From Cruorifilaria tuberocauda (lineage: Eukaryota; Nematoda; Chromadorea; Rhabditida; Onchocercidae): a stretch of 55,766 bases of DNA. Positions 1 through 14,480 of the stretch are shown here, in pieces. The translations under genes were made by a program, and so were the position numbers. Each line of letters begins with the position of its first letter. Positions within the stretch are counted from its first letter, which is position 1. Location of the stretch: NCBI GenBank assembly GCA_013365365.1, contig JABVXU010000362.1, forward strand, positions 1 to 55,766. The letters are read 5' to 3'. The notes below the pieces were generated by a model. The model ran no database searches, had not been told where the DNA came from, and was given only the letters and a program-made list of their open reading frames with translations.

Positions 1-631
1 AAAAGTAATAATTCAGAAATTTGTCGAGATAATTTGTTTAGAATTGTTTTGATTTATACAGCATAACAACAAATCAGTTAAAAGGTTAACAAAGCAGATA
101 ATATTTTCATCGTTTATAATCAGTGATTCGATGCTAATTTTCATGTCGCAAAAATATCTTTCTAATTCAATTTATATAAATTACATAAATATGGCATTTG
201 GATTTTCATTTTTTAAATATCAAGAGATAAAGTAGAGATAACGCAGGTTGCAGATGCTAATGTAAGCAATATATGAATCATTTTACAGTTGGCATCATCA
301 CCATCGATTAGATTGCCGTTGCAAGTAACGTATTACTCGATTTGAACGGAAAATTAACAGTTGAAAGGTGAGGAATAGGTTCCTAACGATCCTATTGAAT
401 TTTTACCGTTAAATGAAAAAATTAATAAAAACCTAAAATTGGGGAGAAAATTAGTGGAAGAGGCGTTAGTTGAAGATTTTAAATTGCACTTTTTATTTTA
501 CAATAAAATATTAATCAAATAGTAACAAATTTGTAGAAATAAAAGTTGGCTAGTATGATTCAATACTTATTAAATTCTAATTTTGGTCTTAATTTATTTG
601 CTTCTTTTGCTAAAATAACATTGAATTGGCC
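1..631. other. 3' flank of the Mesh-like gene
   Basis: No gene is seen here. It is the downstream flank of the minus-strand Mesh-like gene. On the minus strand a perfect AATAAA lies at 593-598, about 34 bases after the stop codon, and is the best poly(A) signal; a second lies at 492-497. The rest is AT-rich with no open frame supported by splice signals. Confidence 0.5.
593..598 (-). terminator. Poly(A) signal of the Mesh-like gene
   Basis: AATAAA on the minus strand, about 34 bases after the stop codon at 632-634. The position is typical of compact nematode 3' UTRs. Confidence 0.5.
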
Positions 632-3600
632 TTAAACACTGGTATTGAGACCCAAAAGTTGAGCATGATCGCTTGCACTTTGTTTACCCGTAACCATAGA
701 ATGTACGGGTACTGGTGGCGTTGATGATGTTGATTGTGGTATAACATGGATTCCAGTCGGAACTGTCCTGAAAAATAATTTAGCTAAATCTTTGAGTACT
801 TTCTCCATATGTCTATTCTATGAATCTTTCTTCGAATATAACCCAGTTCACTAACATTATTCTTGAAATTTGTAGATTAAGTTCAAGTTAAAATTAGAAT
901 TTGAATTTAGAAAGTTACTTATTACTCCGCATGATAATCGTTTTAACTGGACTCGGTGATCTCCTAGACAAGTTTGTTATCGATTCACGATACGGTGCAC
1001 TGGCATCAACAGCATGATACTGTCCGCTAGCTTCACCGCGATATCCACCACTACCATTATCTAATATGGGAACAGCACTCCCGATTGGCCCTCCCCGATA
1101 TTGCGAATCATTCTCATTACCATGGTACAAACCATTCGTTTCGCTTGACATCGAATCTGTTCTGACCTTCGTGAATGGCCTTGTTTCCGAAGACTATAAC
1201 ATGTTGGCTTTTGCCACATTATGAGAAAGAAAAAAGTATTTTCTCGAAATTTATATTGAAAAAGGTTTTTTTGCACAGTAGCGATATTATACTATAAGGA
1301 TAGTTCCAAGATTTTTGTTCTAAAAATTATTTTTATTAAATATTTAAAATTAACTCATTAACTTATTTTAAAATACTTTGTGCTTTTGAGGCATTCAACG
1401 GTTCCTTATTAATATTACAATATTACTACTAAACTTCAAACTTATCTGTAACAAGTTCTTATTTAAGACAAATTAAAATGAACTAATTAGTAAAACATTT
1501 ACCCTCCAGTCACGGCTTACCATGGAACTCCGAATTGGTACTTTGTATAACGATGAAATTTTCTCCTCCGCTTGTTGCCTTCTTTTCTGTTTTAAAGTCC
1601 AACAACACAAAAATACAAGGATAATTGCCTAAAGTAATATTTCTTGCAAATCATTCTTTAATTTTTAAGTTTATTTCTTCTTGATTTTTCCCCTTCCAAC
1701 CTCGTTTACTTCTTTTATACCTCGTTCATAGCCAAAAAGGAATAAAGATTCTGCATGGTTGACTTCCGATATTTTTGGGTGGGATTTTTCTCTTCGTAAA
1801 ATAAATTCTTGTCCAAGTGTACTTTACATATTGATTCATATAAAATGATAGATATGTTTGAATTTTCCCAACGTCAAATGATTGAAGAAAAACCTAGATC
1901 TAATAAATACTTGAAAATTTTCATTTCACTTTTAAAACGTACCATAATTATACCGATGGTTGAGAATATCGCAGTAAGCCATTTAAATAAATTGTCTTTT
2001 TCACGCGAACGACACCACGGTTGGTACCCTTTGTTCCATTCAAATCGATAGCTTTGAGGATCGTTGTAGTCCACAACAATACCACCTAAAAATTGTAATT
2101 GAATTTAATGGTTGAGATGATAAAAGAAATATGAAGCTCGAAATTCAGTTTTTCGAATTTCAGTTTCATACTGAAATAATAATTAAAGTAAATTTACATT
2201 TATATTCATAATCCCCTTTAATCCAATGCGTTTGAAAGCAGTCGAAGCGTGCCACATCACCTTCTAGATAACCGGATGATAATACTGGTGTTTTCATTAG
2301 ATATTCCGGATATTCGATCATGATCGGTCCACAACTATTATCTACGATGCGATCAATTGATTAGATTATTTTAAGTTTACTGGAAAAAATTAACATTTGA
2401 AAGGGAATGAAAATGTATAAAAATCCGAAATAAATATACTAACAATGTCTTGAAGCATGCATTCTGTCATTTGAAAATGAATTCCAACTATTTTGTGCTT
2501 CCATCCCAAGTACTCGAGCATTAAACAACATGTAATCGTTAAGGCATGAAATGGAATCGCCACATTCTTGGATTATTTGACTCGGATTATCGGGACAGTA
2601 ATCAATACTATATTGCTGCTCGTATAAATTTTGTAGTGGTTGCCAATTTGCTATGAAGTTGAAAATTTTTATTGAATTAAGAAAGCACGAGTCATTTTTA
2701 GATAAATGGTGTATCTCCTGAAATTTGTACCACACAAAGCTCAAACTAAAAAAAGCAGCATATTATAACTTACTACGATCACTAAGCTGAAGATCTCGGC
2801 ATGCCTGTAGTCGTTGGTTAAGCATTTGACCTGTCATTGGTACAAAACGATATTTACCACTGAAGATTAATTCATTGAACTTATCAAGTAAATTTAATCA
2901 AATGATCAAATACATGCAATTAAAATTATTATTAATTTGCCAGTTACATCCAGAATTTTCAAATCGAATTTAACAGAAATCAGACGAAGAGAAGAAGTCA
3001 AAGCAAGTTTTCTTACGAAACATCAGATAAAACATTATCCAAGCAATTTTGTCATGATAGCAAGTCCCGATTAGAGTGGGTATTAGATTTTCTAACGTCG
3101 ATAATTAATTTATTACTTATTACTTAATACTACGAGGAATTAAATTATAGCATTTAAGATAATTACGAATCTTCTGCCATTATGTCATCTTTAAATCTTT
3201 AAAAGAAATTTTAAAAATTTAATAGTAATACATAACTGTGAATATAGATTAGTTATTGTAACAATAACCAAGACCGATGTTAAAATATTAAATAAACATA
3301 CGTCTCATATTCTGCAGAAGTTTTATATATCGGTTCACTTTTTATGTATACTTCTGGAAATACTTCGAATTTTTTATCTATATCTTGACTGGTTGTGAAC
3401 ATATTATCGGTTGGGATATTTTGGTTCAAAGTACCCAGTGTTTGCCTGCTACCTGCTTCACCGGTACCGGGAATAAGATCTTAAATATATTAACAAGAAC
3501 ATCTTAACATTGCATTTGCCTCCAGGCAATTGGGTAGTATATAAACATCTACAGGTTATCCTCGAAGACACACTAAATGTTAATCCTGCAAGACTCCAAC

Positions 3601-6600
3601 AAACTACGAAGTAAGTTTAGCTTTTTAGGTTTAGCTTAAACGAACGCTATCACTATGGAATAAGTTTCACTGTGCCACAGAATAAATCATCGATGATTGA
3701 TCTCAGCGACGCATTGATTCATGGAAAAATTAAATATTTTATTAATTTACTTAACATCTTTTTAAATTAGAATAAACTGGATTCACTTGGAAATTTTTAG
3801 TCCAAAACTTAGCGCTTACAATTCGAAATAATTTGTTGACGGATTCCTTCTGCATTAACGTCACTCAGACTCAAACCAGACAGGTAAGAAGCAGATGTCT
3901 GGTCCGGAAATGGCCGCATAAGACCGGATACACGTGGAAGATTATACCGTGTACGCATATCTTGTTCCCGAACTTTATCACCATCCGGACGCTGCAAATG
4001 ATTAGCGGTTGCATTCAGATATTCGACTATAGCCAAAGAAAACTTGATTTCTCAAGTTTGAATCAGTGATTTGTATTTTTACGAAATTTAATTTGTTCAG
4101 GGAAAGAAAACTTACCACACCGTATTGTGGTGGCACACTAAGTTCAATGTCAAGTAAACCCATACTTTCTTGATACATCGATAAGCGATCAATATCAAGA
4201 TTATATGATTCACGAATACGAATCCCTACTTGCGCTTCTTCCAGAACCACGTAAATTTCTGGTTGACCCCGTTCCACATTGTTTACATAAACCATTACTC
4301 CTCAAAATAAATCTCAGAATAATAACAACACACACCTAATCGTTCATGAATAAATAGTATATGATTTACTACATGATTAACTGTATGATTGCCTTATGAG
4401 TAATACAACTTACTTTTAAGTCGTAGTGAATTGTAAGGTAATTATTTGTCTTCAATTCCATTTATCTAAGTTCATTATACATATCTTTATCACAATTTAA
4501 GACAGAACTAGCGGACTTTCAGTCCGGTCAATTTCACTTACCTCTGAATCGCTGAATTCTCATAACATCAAAGTAGCGGAGTATATTGCCGACAATAATG
4601 CTGGTACGATACCGGAAACGGCGGGTATCTTTACGAGCAACCACGTGCACTCGATCGGTTCCAGTTGCTTCAATGGCTATTCCAGTAATAACAGTTGCAT
4701 TTGTAGGTTGAACCAAGTTTGCTTGTCCTATTTGGCGCCCAAGTAAGCCTATATTATAGACTCTTAGTTCAAGTAAATAAATAAACAGACGAAGTAAATT
4801 AATTAATTGATTAGTTGCGATAAGTGAGTAAAATTAGTGTAAAACAACAATTAAATTAATTGAAAGGAAATTTTTAAATAAAATATTAATATGAAATTCG
4901 AAAGCTCACTGAAATCAACTCTACGATTCGGATAACGCTCCAGTCGTACTTGAATTCGTACTTCTGGCGTTGTTATAGTTTTCGGGATATACAAAAGTGT
5001 AAACACTCCTGGTTCATTGAAGATAAATTTATCATTATCGATGGTATTGAAGCTTACTGCTCCAAGCGCTTCACCTTGAAATAGATGAATACAAAATTCA
5101 TTCAAGTCTAATTAAAGCGTGCATTTTAATGACACTAGTAAATACTGGAGTACATACCGACAGCTGGAGGTTGATACTGCTGACAACCGCTACTTGGTCT
5201 TCTCCAGTAAAATAGTTGACAACGGAATTTCGCATATTTGCAGCAAAAGAAGTATGGCATGTAATCGTGATAAAATACGGATAGGCCTGGTACCTGAATC
5301 CAACAAGAGTGCTATCATAAGATATCATCGATAAATTGTAAGGTTGAAAACTTATGCGATCTTGCCAATGATGTAAAAAAATAGATGTAAACATGCGGTT
5401 ATTTCAAATAACAATTAGATGAAATTTTCACCTCAAATTGTCCAATATATGGGTCAGTACCGAATTCGTAGGCACGTAACGGATAACCAGGATTATACGG
5501 TGTATCATCAGTTATTTTTATTACTGGTTGATAAGCTGTTTGCATTAATTTGCCCTCTTCATCGTAACAACATACTTGTCCATAATGAGTTTCGAAACGT
5601 CTGCAATATTAATCTCATAAAACAATTCAAAATAAATGAAATAACGGAAATTTTTTTTAAAGATTACTTTAGCTAATATTGATTCAAATAAATGCAGATT
5701 TATAAAATTCTAACTCACGCTGTTTTTTCGTTTTCATAGCCCGAACCTTCACCAGCATATGAGCCATAAATATTTTGGGCACTCATATAGCAATTCTTTG
5801 CACCGATCATTGTTTGACAGGTGATGTCACGAAATATCTAAAAATTTCAATCGTAAATACCATCATATAAAAAATTTTGTTTCAACATTTAAATGTATAA
5901 AAAAATTTCAGATATAAAATTCCAAACAAGTAGGGTTATTTCTTTTTGATAATCAATTATAGTATAATTGAGTAACAGTTTTTTCACATCATTCACTTCA
6001 TATTTTCAATAACATTTCAATTCTTCATTAACAATCGATGATTAATGCTCGATTAATCTGACCTGAGAGCAACGAGGATGTGGCATGAAACGGCCAATAT
6101 CTACACGTGCTTGACTTTCTATACACGGACAGGATGCGTTAGTTTCCGTATCGCGAATAAAATTATATTGCGCTCCGTCTTCTGCGAACCTAAATTTCGA
6201 AATCGAGTAAAAATTTAATGAATTAAAAAAAATAGAAAAACTATTTTTTCCATTTTTAGAGAAGAAAAAAAAATGAAAACAAATGTAAAATCTACCAGTC
6301 ATGACATATTTCGGTTGCTTTTGTTGAAACGAACTGCATTCTACTTTCTGCATCCTGTGAATAAGGTGATGTGAATTGTGGATTATTAACGGTCCATAGC
6401 CAGTGAATTGATATTGGTGGTGAAACTAATCTGTACTAATTTATGATTAATTTCAAAACAGAGGGAAAAAGAATCGGAGCATTTCGTTAAAAACATTTCA
6501 AAATAATGGCAAGTATTCTCGAACTGTTTTTACAGAATTGAGTTTATGTTTGTATTAGCCATCTGAATATATTTTGAGTAACTGACCCGGATGGTAGCTG

Positions 6601-9600
6601 AGTCAAATGCTGTAAAGTATCCTCATTAACAGTAACTGGTGCTAATTTTAAGTAACCAAAACGGTATGAATAAATTGTATTCGTTCGCTCCCATTCTGTA
6701 AGATACCATTTTTCAACCTGAAATATAGTTACTGAAATGCTGCTTTTCAATTAGTTTGCCTTAATCTAATGCGTATCTCAAATATTTAGTATATTCATAA
6801 GTTCTTGGACATTGAAAAAATTTTTCGATTTATTCTAAAATTATTTTTCATACTTGAAATAAATTAATTTTCTCTTCCTGCGGCTTCCAGCGATACTCCG
6901 GTGAATTTCGATTTGCGTACGTTGTTAATCGACATAAAATTCGATGTTCCGGACGGAATTTTTTAATCTAAAATAAACAAGCATACGAAGAGCAGTTTGT
7001 TACTTACTGGAATAAAATTCCTTTCAAAAAAAGATCAATATTCCAAATATTACATTAATCATATCAAACTACCTGATCATCAACTGCTTCTCTGTAACCT
7101 ATGACATATAAGCCAAGTTGTACAGAGTACAGTTGATCGTCGCTTATTCGTATGTTATAATCCTTGTAATCAAGATCTGGATTTGTGAAATTACGTGGAT
7201 ACCACGTTATTGGCATTAGCTAAAATTTAATTTTAATATGAAAACAATAACCAGTTGTAAACTTAACTCAGTATTTTACAATTTTGCAGTATTTATTTAT
7301 TTCAATTTGAATTAGACTAAAATTCTTGCCGTTTGTAATATTGGATTTCTGAACCATTCATATATATTACCAATATCAAGGCGCATTGGATCTAGCGTTG
7401 GTGGCACTTTAAAAAAAGATAATTATACATTATATTATAACAATGATGAATTAGAATTACCAATAAGGTATATAGATTAATTCAGACTAGAAAGCCGGAA
7501 TAAACAATTATAAACAAATAAAAAAATTAAACATAATATGAATTTCCAAAGTATCATTGTGCTCGTTCATGACATTCTTGAATCTTAAACTTTTCATTGA
7601 TAACTGACCGAAATAAATATATCCAACGAACGCTTTATCTTCTTGATGAGATCCGGATTGTGGTTGAAAATAAACCGTTTTGGTGCCCCAATCATAAACT
7701 TTCGGAAGATGACAGCGAGCAATAGCTGAATTAATTACTGTACATGATGCTGTTTGACGTTGCTCAATCATCAAAACGTACGTCTGACTACGATCTAAGC
7801 ACAACGCATTGACATCCACGCTTGTTTCACCCAACATATTAGCTATATTTGGATATATCAACATTGGATCTGAAATTTTTTTTTGTGTTTTAGCCCCCTT
7901 TGCCTTATTATTAATAATGTTTTCTGTTCCGATCGGATGTCGAGTTAGTGAAGAAAAAACTTCATTCGACGTTTGTTAAAAAACTTATATTTAATGGTAC
8001 TTAAAATTTGTAAATCCAATCCATATACAAAATTTCAAAATTCTATTAAAATTTACAGGTGCCACCAGTTTTATTAGAACAACCAGCTGGTCGAACAACA
8101 TCGTCAACGCGAAACATATAACGTCCACGAACCATATGAGGAACACCAGAACGCTGTGCCAATATTGTTGGTGTATTTTTGTACATAAATGTTGGATCTA
8201 CCGGTACGCTACCGGTATGATTACCACCGTTGAAAAGCGCCTGGATTAAAAGAACAAAATAATTATTGAAATTTATATCTTTACAAATCGATAACAGTCT
8301 GAACAAATAGCATTTACTTGACAACGACCACTTCTGGAATTCAACCGAAAATCAGCAGCATCAAATCCAAGTTTATCGTAATTTAAGATAACATAACTCA
8401 ATCGACCAGGCTGGAAAGGAAACCATCATAAAAACTAGAGATTTAAACGAAAAAACTTAAGTTTAATTTTATTTTTAATATTTTATTTTGCCTGTTAAAT
8501 TTAACTAATCTTTCTTTACCGAATAATTGAAAACTTTTCGAGATTACAGTCAGTATCCGTAAACGAAGCATCACTTTAATCTATGATATGATAGTTAGGT
8601 CAGATTTTGAAACTAACTAAATACTAGAATTAAGTCTCACCTGATCAGTCAACCAAATTGCCTGGTACGTGGATAACTGACCGGCGTCGATATCAGAACG
8701 ACCAACGATAGCTGATGCTGTATTGTACCAGGTGACTACCAATGCTGCATCTGCACGAAATGCTGCTGCACCAGCAACTCCTTCTATAAATTTTAATTTA
8801 TATTTTTGGCATTAAATACATTAGGTTAAGATTTAATGGACCTTGAAGCCACTGCATCATTTGATCGAGAAAGTAATCGCTATTATGATCACAATGCACA
8901 TATGAATCGGATGTACTCGGACAAGCCTGCAATTTCCATAACCATTTTTTTGATAATTTTAAGGAATCCCAGTTTCAGAAAGTTTTTTTTTCATTAAAAT
9001 AATACAGAGGAAGACAAACTTGACTAGCTGGTTGCCTGAAGAAGCTTGACTGTTCCATAGTACCACGGAATGGTATATTACCACTGCCACTACGGCCAAA
9101 TAATGATTGTCGTAGCATTAAGCGATAATAAACACCGGTTTTGAGCCCTGGGCTTGGATTTTGCACTATCTGCAGTGATTAGAACTGCTTAAAATTGCCT
9201 AGTTTAAATGAAATTAGCAATTGCAATAAATCATTATGATAATATCAAATCAACGAGCGTTTGCTTAACACTTGTTATTAATGTTTTATTTTAAATGCAT
9301 TAATTCAGGCTTTAGTAAATCAAAAACCTGTTGTTTACATAAATATGGTGCAATCATTGCTGGATCTTGTTGTTGTGGCCAGTTTGTCGATTCGACGCCA
9401 ACGTTTATTGTTGGACCTTGATCTAATACTGTTGCAAATGCAATGTATCCATTTACCGAAAGCTTCAATTTGTCTTTCATTAATTATTTGTATATGTTTA
9501 CAACAAGTTGCACATTTCATTTGGAGAAATAGAAAACTTTCCAATCGGAAATTTTCGAGTTTTTTAGGAAAAAAACTTAAACGTACGACTGAATAGTTGT

Positions 9601-10021
9601 ATAAACCACCATAGAATGGGAAAAACATGTGTAAATTAATTGTTTGACCAGAAGTAAGCATTCCTGGATGTACTTTTTGGTCACCTGCTTCAGGTCCGAA
9701 GGCTACCAAGTTTACTGAAGTATGGAAAATACTGTAAATTATTTGTTACAAAAGAATTTTGAGAGAATTAGAAAGAATTTTGACATTTAAATTAAGCAAA
9801 TTTGTTGCTTTCAATTTTTGTCAAATATTTTTGCGGTTTATTTAATGTAACATACCATATGCTGAACCGCTTTCTTGACCAGTAAAAATTTTGGCACCTT
9901 CTTGTCCTGGATTAAGATTTTGTTGATTTGATGATGGTAACGGATTTTGATGAGGTATTTGTTGAGCGAAACTGGGTAATATTAGGGATGTAACGACTAA
10001 GAAAATACTTGATGAGGTCAT
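632..10021 (-). CDS. mesh: Mesh/SUSD2-like NIDO-AMOP-vWD-sushi single-pass membrane protein
   Basis: Thirty exons, phase-consistent, give about 1527 residues: 9856-10021, 9583-9714, 9328-9473, 9020-9169, 8842-8926, 8641-8783, 8318-8410, 8057-8240, 7609-7869, 7318-7406, 7073-7219, 6854-6967, 6587-6717, 6296-6430, 6063-6189, 5719-5837, 5432-5600, 5158-5293, 4910-5074, 4542-4748, 4116-4300, 3820-4042, 3302-3479, 2774-2859, 2444-2650, 2198-2341, 1943-2085, 1521-1628, 919-1193, 632-767. Seen: signal peptide (1-19), NIDO region (about 100-320), E-set-like segment (367-453), AMOP (about 655-770; CHDW, CPC, HPRC, CCYD), a Cys-rich CC..C..FYWRRP link, vWD-like region (from about 843), sushi domain (about 1262-1335), one TM helix (about 1343-1365) and a 160-residue cytoplasmic tail ending NTSV. 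Family knowledge: insect Mesh organises smooth septate junctions in gut epithelium; SUSD2 shares the layout. A junctional or apical epithelial role is inferred. The first ATG after the leader acceptor was chosen. The donor of the exon ending at 7318 (GTCTAA) is weak. Confidence 0.9.
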
Positions 10022-10084
10022 TTTAATCTTTTTTATGAACTTCAAAATCGGATGCAAGAAAATTTTTGACTGATTCTTCTGGGA

Positions 10085-10092
10085 CCTGAAAG
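10085..10092 (-). other. Probable trans-splice acceptor of the Mesh-like gene
   Basis: On the minus strand a GCTTTCAG acceptor ends at 10086. The next ATG is the one at 10021 that begins the signal peptide, after about 64 bases of leader with no earlier ATG. No coding exon was found further upstream, so this is either a spliced-leader addition site or the acceptor of a 5' UTR intron. Confidence 0.5.
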
Positions 10093-12658
10093 CATTTGTT
10101 CATACTGCTAATATGTATTCAAGCACTTTTAAAACGAGTACAAATTAATAACTTTAATGTTCTATTGATTTAAATAAGCATCACACATTTAGAATGAGAT
10201 CATAAATTTCTCGAGATCATGGATAGAACGAAATATTCTGTGCCATGTTCACTTTTCTTCACATTTCCAACGCTTTGAATTCTATGTCAGATACTTTAAA
10301 ATCATCAATATAAAAAAGTGATAAAACAAAATGTCATGGAGTAAGAGAATGAAATGAAATACGAATTTCATTTCAGAGCGGAGAAAACGATCAAGTGAAT
10401 CACAGAATGAAACATAAACACAAGGTGCTGGTTTCAGAATGCTCTGCACTTTCTTCTTCTAAGATTGCAGTGAGAAATTCTGCAGGATTGATGCCAATGT
10501 TCAATATCATTCTTCTCCAAAGAGCAGAATCTATGAGCAGTTATTACCTGAGCAGGATTCCCCATATAAACGATGAGTCATGCAGCTAATATAGTGTGTT
10601 TACTTAAGAGAATCAAAACAATGACGAAGAAAATGCTTGAAGTTGAGTAGTCCGAAGTTTTCCTATAAATATGGAAATACTTTTTTGATAAAAAAGTTAT
10701 GAATAATTTAGACAAAAAATACCACATAGTTATTAATTTTCAGAAAAACAAAAAAAGAAAGATCATCTATGTTCTTTTTCCTTAATTCTAACATTGAGAT
10801 TTGAAGGCTATTATAAAGCATTGCTGAAATCAGTAAAGATTGGGCGAAAGAAATAGAAGAGAAATGAAAATGAAGAAATAGAAATTTTGTTGATATCTTA
10901 TGGCTATCGTATCAATGACTTTATACGCAATTGCACCGTGCAAATATACCACTTCAGCATTGATAACGATAATGATTGCAAATATTTTCAATTGATCAGT
11001 TATTAACAAAATTCCCATCACTCATTAACTGCCCAATAACTCATTTTATATATCAAAAATATTTAGAAAGGAAAAAAAGATTTAAAATTAAAATTATTTA
11101 TGCATAGCAGTTTAATAAGCTATCAATCAACAAGTTCATGTACATATAGCTTTGATAAGTGAAACATAAGGAAAAAATTTTTGCTTTCTTTGTCAATTTC
11201 GAAGTTTTAAAGAAAATTTCTTATCGTTGCAAATTTTATCTATCACATTAAGACCATAATTTAACGAAAACAGAAAAAATCAGCAATTGATAAATGAGAT
11301 ATTATTTTGTTGTTAAAGAAAACTGAACATTGTAGCATAAATAAATGTGAGCAAACAAACTTTCCCCTCAATTCAATAGGAATTTAAGCATTCAATTGAT
11401 GTTCAGCAAAACGTATGCTACTTTCTATTATGTTTGATACCAATACTGCTAAAAATATTGAACACGTTCTTGAAATGCCATAGTAAAAATATGTTTGTTA
11501 TCGATGAGAAGCGATCGCTCTTTTTATTTCTTTTTTTGGCTTTACTTTTTCATTTAAAAGTTAATTAAATATTTATTGAAATGAAGAAACAAAAAAAAAA
11601 GAGAACAACAACAATAAAAGCAGCAGTAAAAGGACAATAAACAAATCTTTTTTCATTTTAATTCTATTTAATCGATAAATGACATCAATTAATAATAGAA
11701 TTTTTGGATAAATCCGGTTTATTTGTTTATTTGTTCTTAAATAAAGCAAATAAACGAACTTATTTGTTTTATTGTTTTATGTATATTTCATTGTATCTCT
11801 TTTTTTTTAATTATTCAACACATTTGTAAAATTTTTGGTTTTTATCATATTGATTATCGAGAATTCAATATTCCGCTAATATTTGCTCATCACAGTCACT
11901 TTCGGTATTACAGTTTCCCTCTCTATTCTTTCATTTCTCTCTCTTTCTCGTTCACTTTTTCATTTCATATTACTTGAAAATAACTTTTCTGGGAGATAAT
12001 TTACACATGAATATTATTGATGATAAAATTGAATGGAACGAAGTAAATTCTCGGAAATGAAAAGTGAAATTCGTTTGTTGAAAGATTGATAAAGATTTCT
12101 GATTTGAAAGTAAAGGTAGTTAATAACGGTGTGAGACAAGTAGATGTGTATATATTGAGTAATATGTTTACATAAGCGCTCACAACCTTATGGAATTTCA
12201 GTTAGCAATGCTAAAATATTGACAAATACACTGACGTAGGAGAAATCGTTAAAGCTTTATACAGGTAACATCAGTTGTACCATTACCGCCTCTTATCCTT
12301 TTGCTATATATCTTCTGATTAGATTTTCGTCGATAAATTTCATTTAATCTGAAATTTTTATGAAAATTATTTCAATTTCAAAAGGAAAAAAGGTAAGAAA
12401 AGTGCAGTGATACATATTGTTTAATTTATTAATCAATGATGATAGATAGATACAGTAGTTGAAAATTCCAACAAAATTATAGAAAATAATTAGAATAGCA
12501 TAATTTTGTAGAAATGGTTATCAAAAATTTTAATTTATGTATGAATTTTCCAAGCTTTAGTTAACTAAAAATTTTTCTAAACGAAAAATAATATGAGAAA
12601 TGTTTCCAAAATGTAATACTTTTATTTCAGTTCAACAATTTGTTCTGGATCAAATGGC

Positions 12659-12716
12659 AAATTACTTCTTCATCTTCTTTATCAATCTTTTGATAAAGAA
12701 GATGAAAAAGTAATTT
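12659..12716. repeat. Near-perfect inverted repeat / hairpin, 26-bp arms, 6-nt loop
   Basis: Arms at about 12659-12684 and 12691-12716 are complementary with a single mismatch, around a 6-base loop (12685-12690). The arms are purine/pyrimidine asymmetric (CTTCTTCATCTTC facing GAAGATGAAAAAG). It could be a small-RNA precursor, the palindromic tip of a miniature element, or chance in AT-rich DNA; the arm length argues against chance. Confidence 0.7.
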
Positions 12717-14480
12717 ATCAATCTAGATTAAGTATATCAAGAATGAAAATACAACTATCATAATGCATCAGCGATAAATGGATTTTTCCATTTAAAAAAT
12801 TTTCTTTCAAATTTAAATTAAGTAAAACAAAAAATTCTGTTAATTCGAAAATAGAGTTAATATATCAATTATACAAATCGTATACAATCAACATACAATA
12901 AATCGTAATTAAAATTAATTTATCATGACACACAGAAATAGGAATAAATAATATAAAATTAAACTTTGATAAATTTAAACTACCTGTTCACTTCCTCTTC
13001 TACCTCTTTATTTGTTGAAGGAAGTAAAGTGGTTTGTATGTCTGAAACTATTTGTATATGTGTGCCCACTGTTTCGGAGGATTACAGGATGCAAACCCAA
13101 CAGTGAACCGAGGGTAAATAGCATTTTTCAACTTGACTCAAACCTTCATGCTTATTTGCGATGCACAGTAATTAAGCTAAATTAAATCAAGTGATTCAAT
13201 TCGATTGATTTAAACCTTTTAATTCCAATGTAGAGTAAATATAGGAAGGAATAAACAAAATGTAATTAAGTACCCTAAGTAATATCTACTAAATATATTA
13301 ATTAATATCGAAACGCCATTTGCCATTTATTTTAAGTTGATATCATGCTAGAAGGAATCGATTAACTTTAAAATAACCACTCACAACCATTTCTATCAAG
13401 TTATTGTTATTCGTACTGTTTGTTAATGTTACTAATTGAAAAATATTAATAGGCGAGTATTTTTGAGTATTTAGAAAGATAACTATTGGTATCTTAAAAT
13501 AAAATAATTATTTGAGATAAGTGAATGAGGCGAAGTTATAAAAATATTTTGAAAGATATTTCTCTCGTTCAATCCAGTCCAGTTATATTATTTGCATCTT
13601 TTAATTATTTGAATTAGCTAATTTAAAATAACTGAAGTGATTATTTTTTTTTCAAAAAGAGCAATAAGAAGAACTAGATTAAGACGAAAAATTACCGCTT
13701 TCTTTTTTTTAAATACCATCTGATCAATGAAATCCTTTGTTTTCGTTATTACAAATAATAAGTAAAATTAAAGATTCATTTCTTTTTCTTGATTAAGAAA
13801 GAGGAAAAAAGAATTTGACTATTGAAATTTGAAAGGATAGGAAAAGCTATCTTAAAATGGAATAAAACTCTTGATACTAGTATTTTTCGATGCTCTCTGG
13901 AGATATGACTCATCAATGTAAATATCATTTTTTCATTTTAATCATAAAGAACATGCAATCTTCAAGTCTTTCTCCATATTCGAAATTTTTACAAAATTTT
14001 TGATGACAAAGAAGGTTACAAAATTGAATTGTAAATTTCCTTTTTTGGACAATTTCCAGCGATGATTTATCAATTTAATTTATAAATTTTTATCATTTCA
14101 AAAGGCTAAAAGTAAGCATAATGATCATCAAAGCATATCGAAAATGGAAGTGAAAAAATGGATTAATGAATTTGGTCCGAAAAAATTCTCTGATTCCCAT
14201 TGCTATTGCCGGATTCCAATCTAGATCTATAACAGAATAAATTATTATTGAATATTTTCATAAAAATTACGATGTTTGATTCCATTTAAAAATAACGAAA
14301 TGACCATGTACTAAGACACTTATTCAAATTTTAAAAATTGTTTTGTTAATTAATATCAATAATATTTCTTATCAAGTGATAGAATTTAAATTAAACTTGA
14401 AAATTTTAAAATGATAGCTATGATTATATATGATTTCGAAAGTGAACATAATTTGCAATGATTTCCGTAAATACTTGCGG

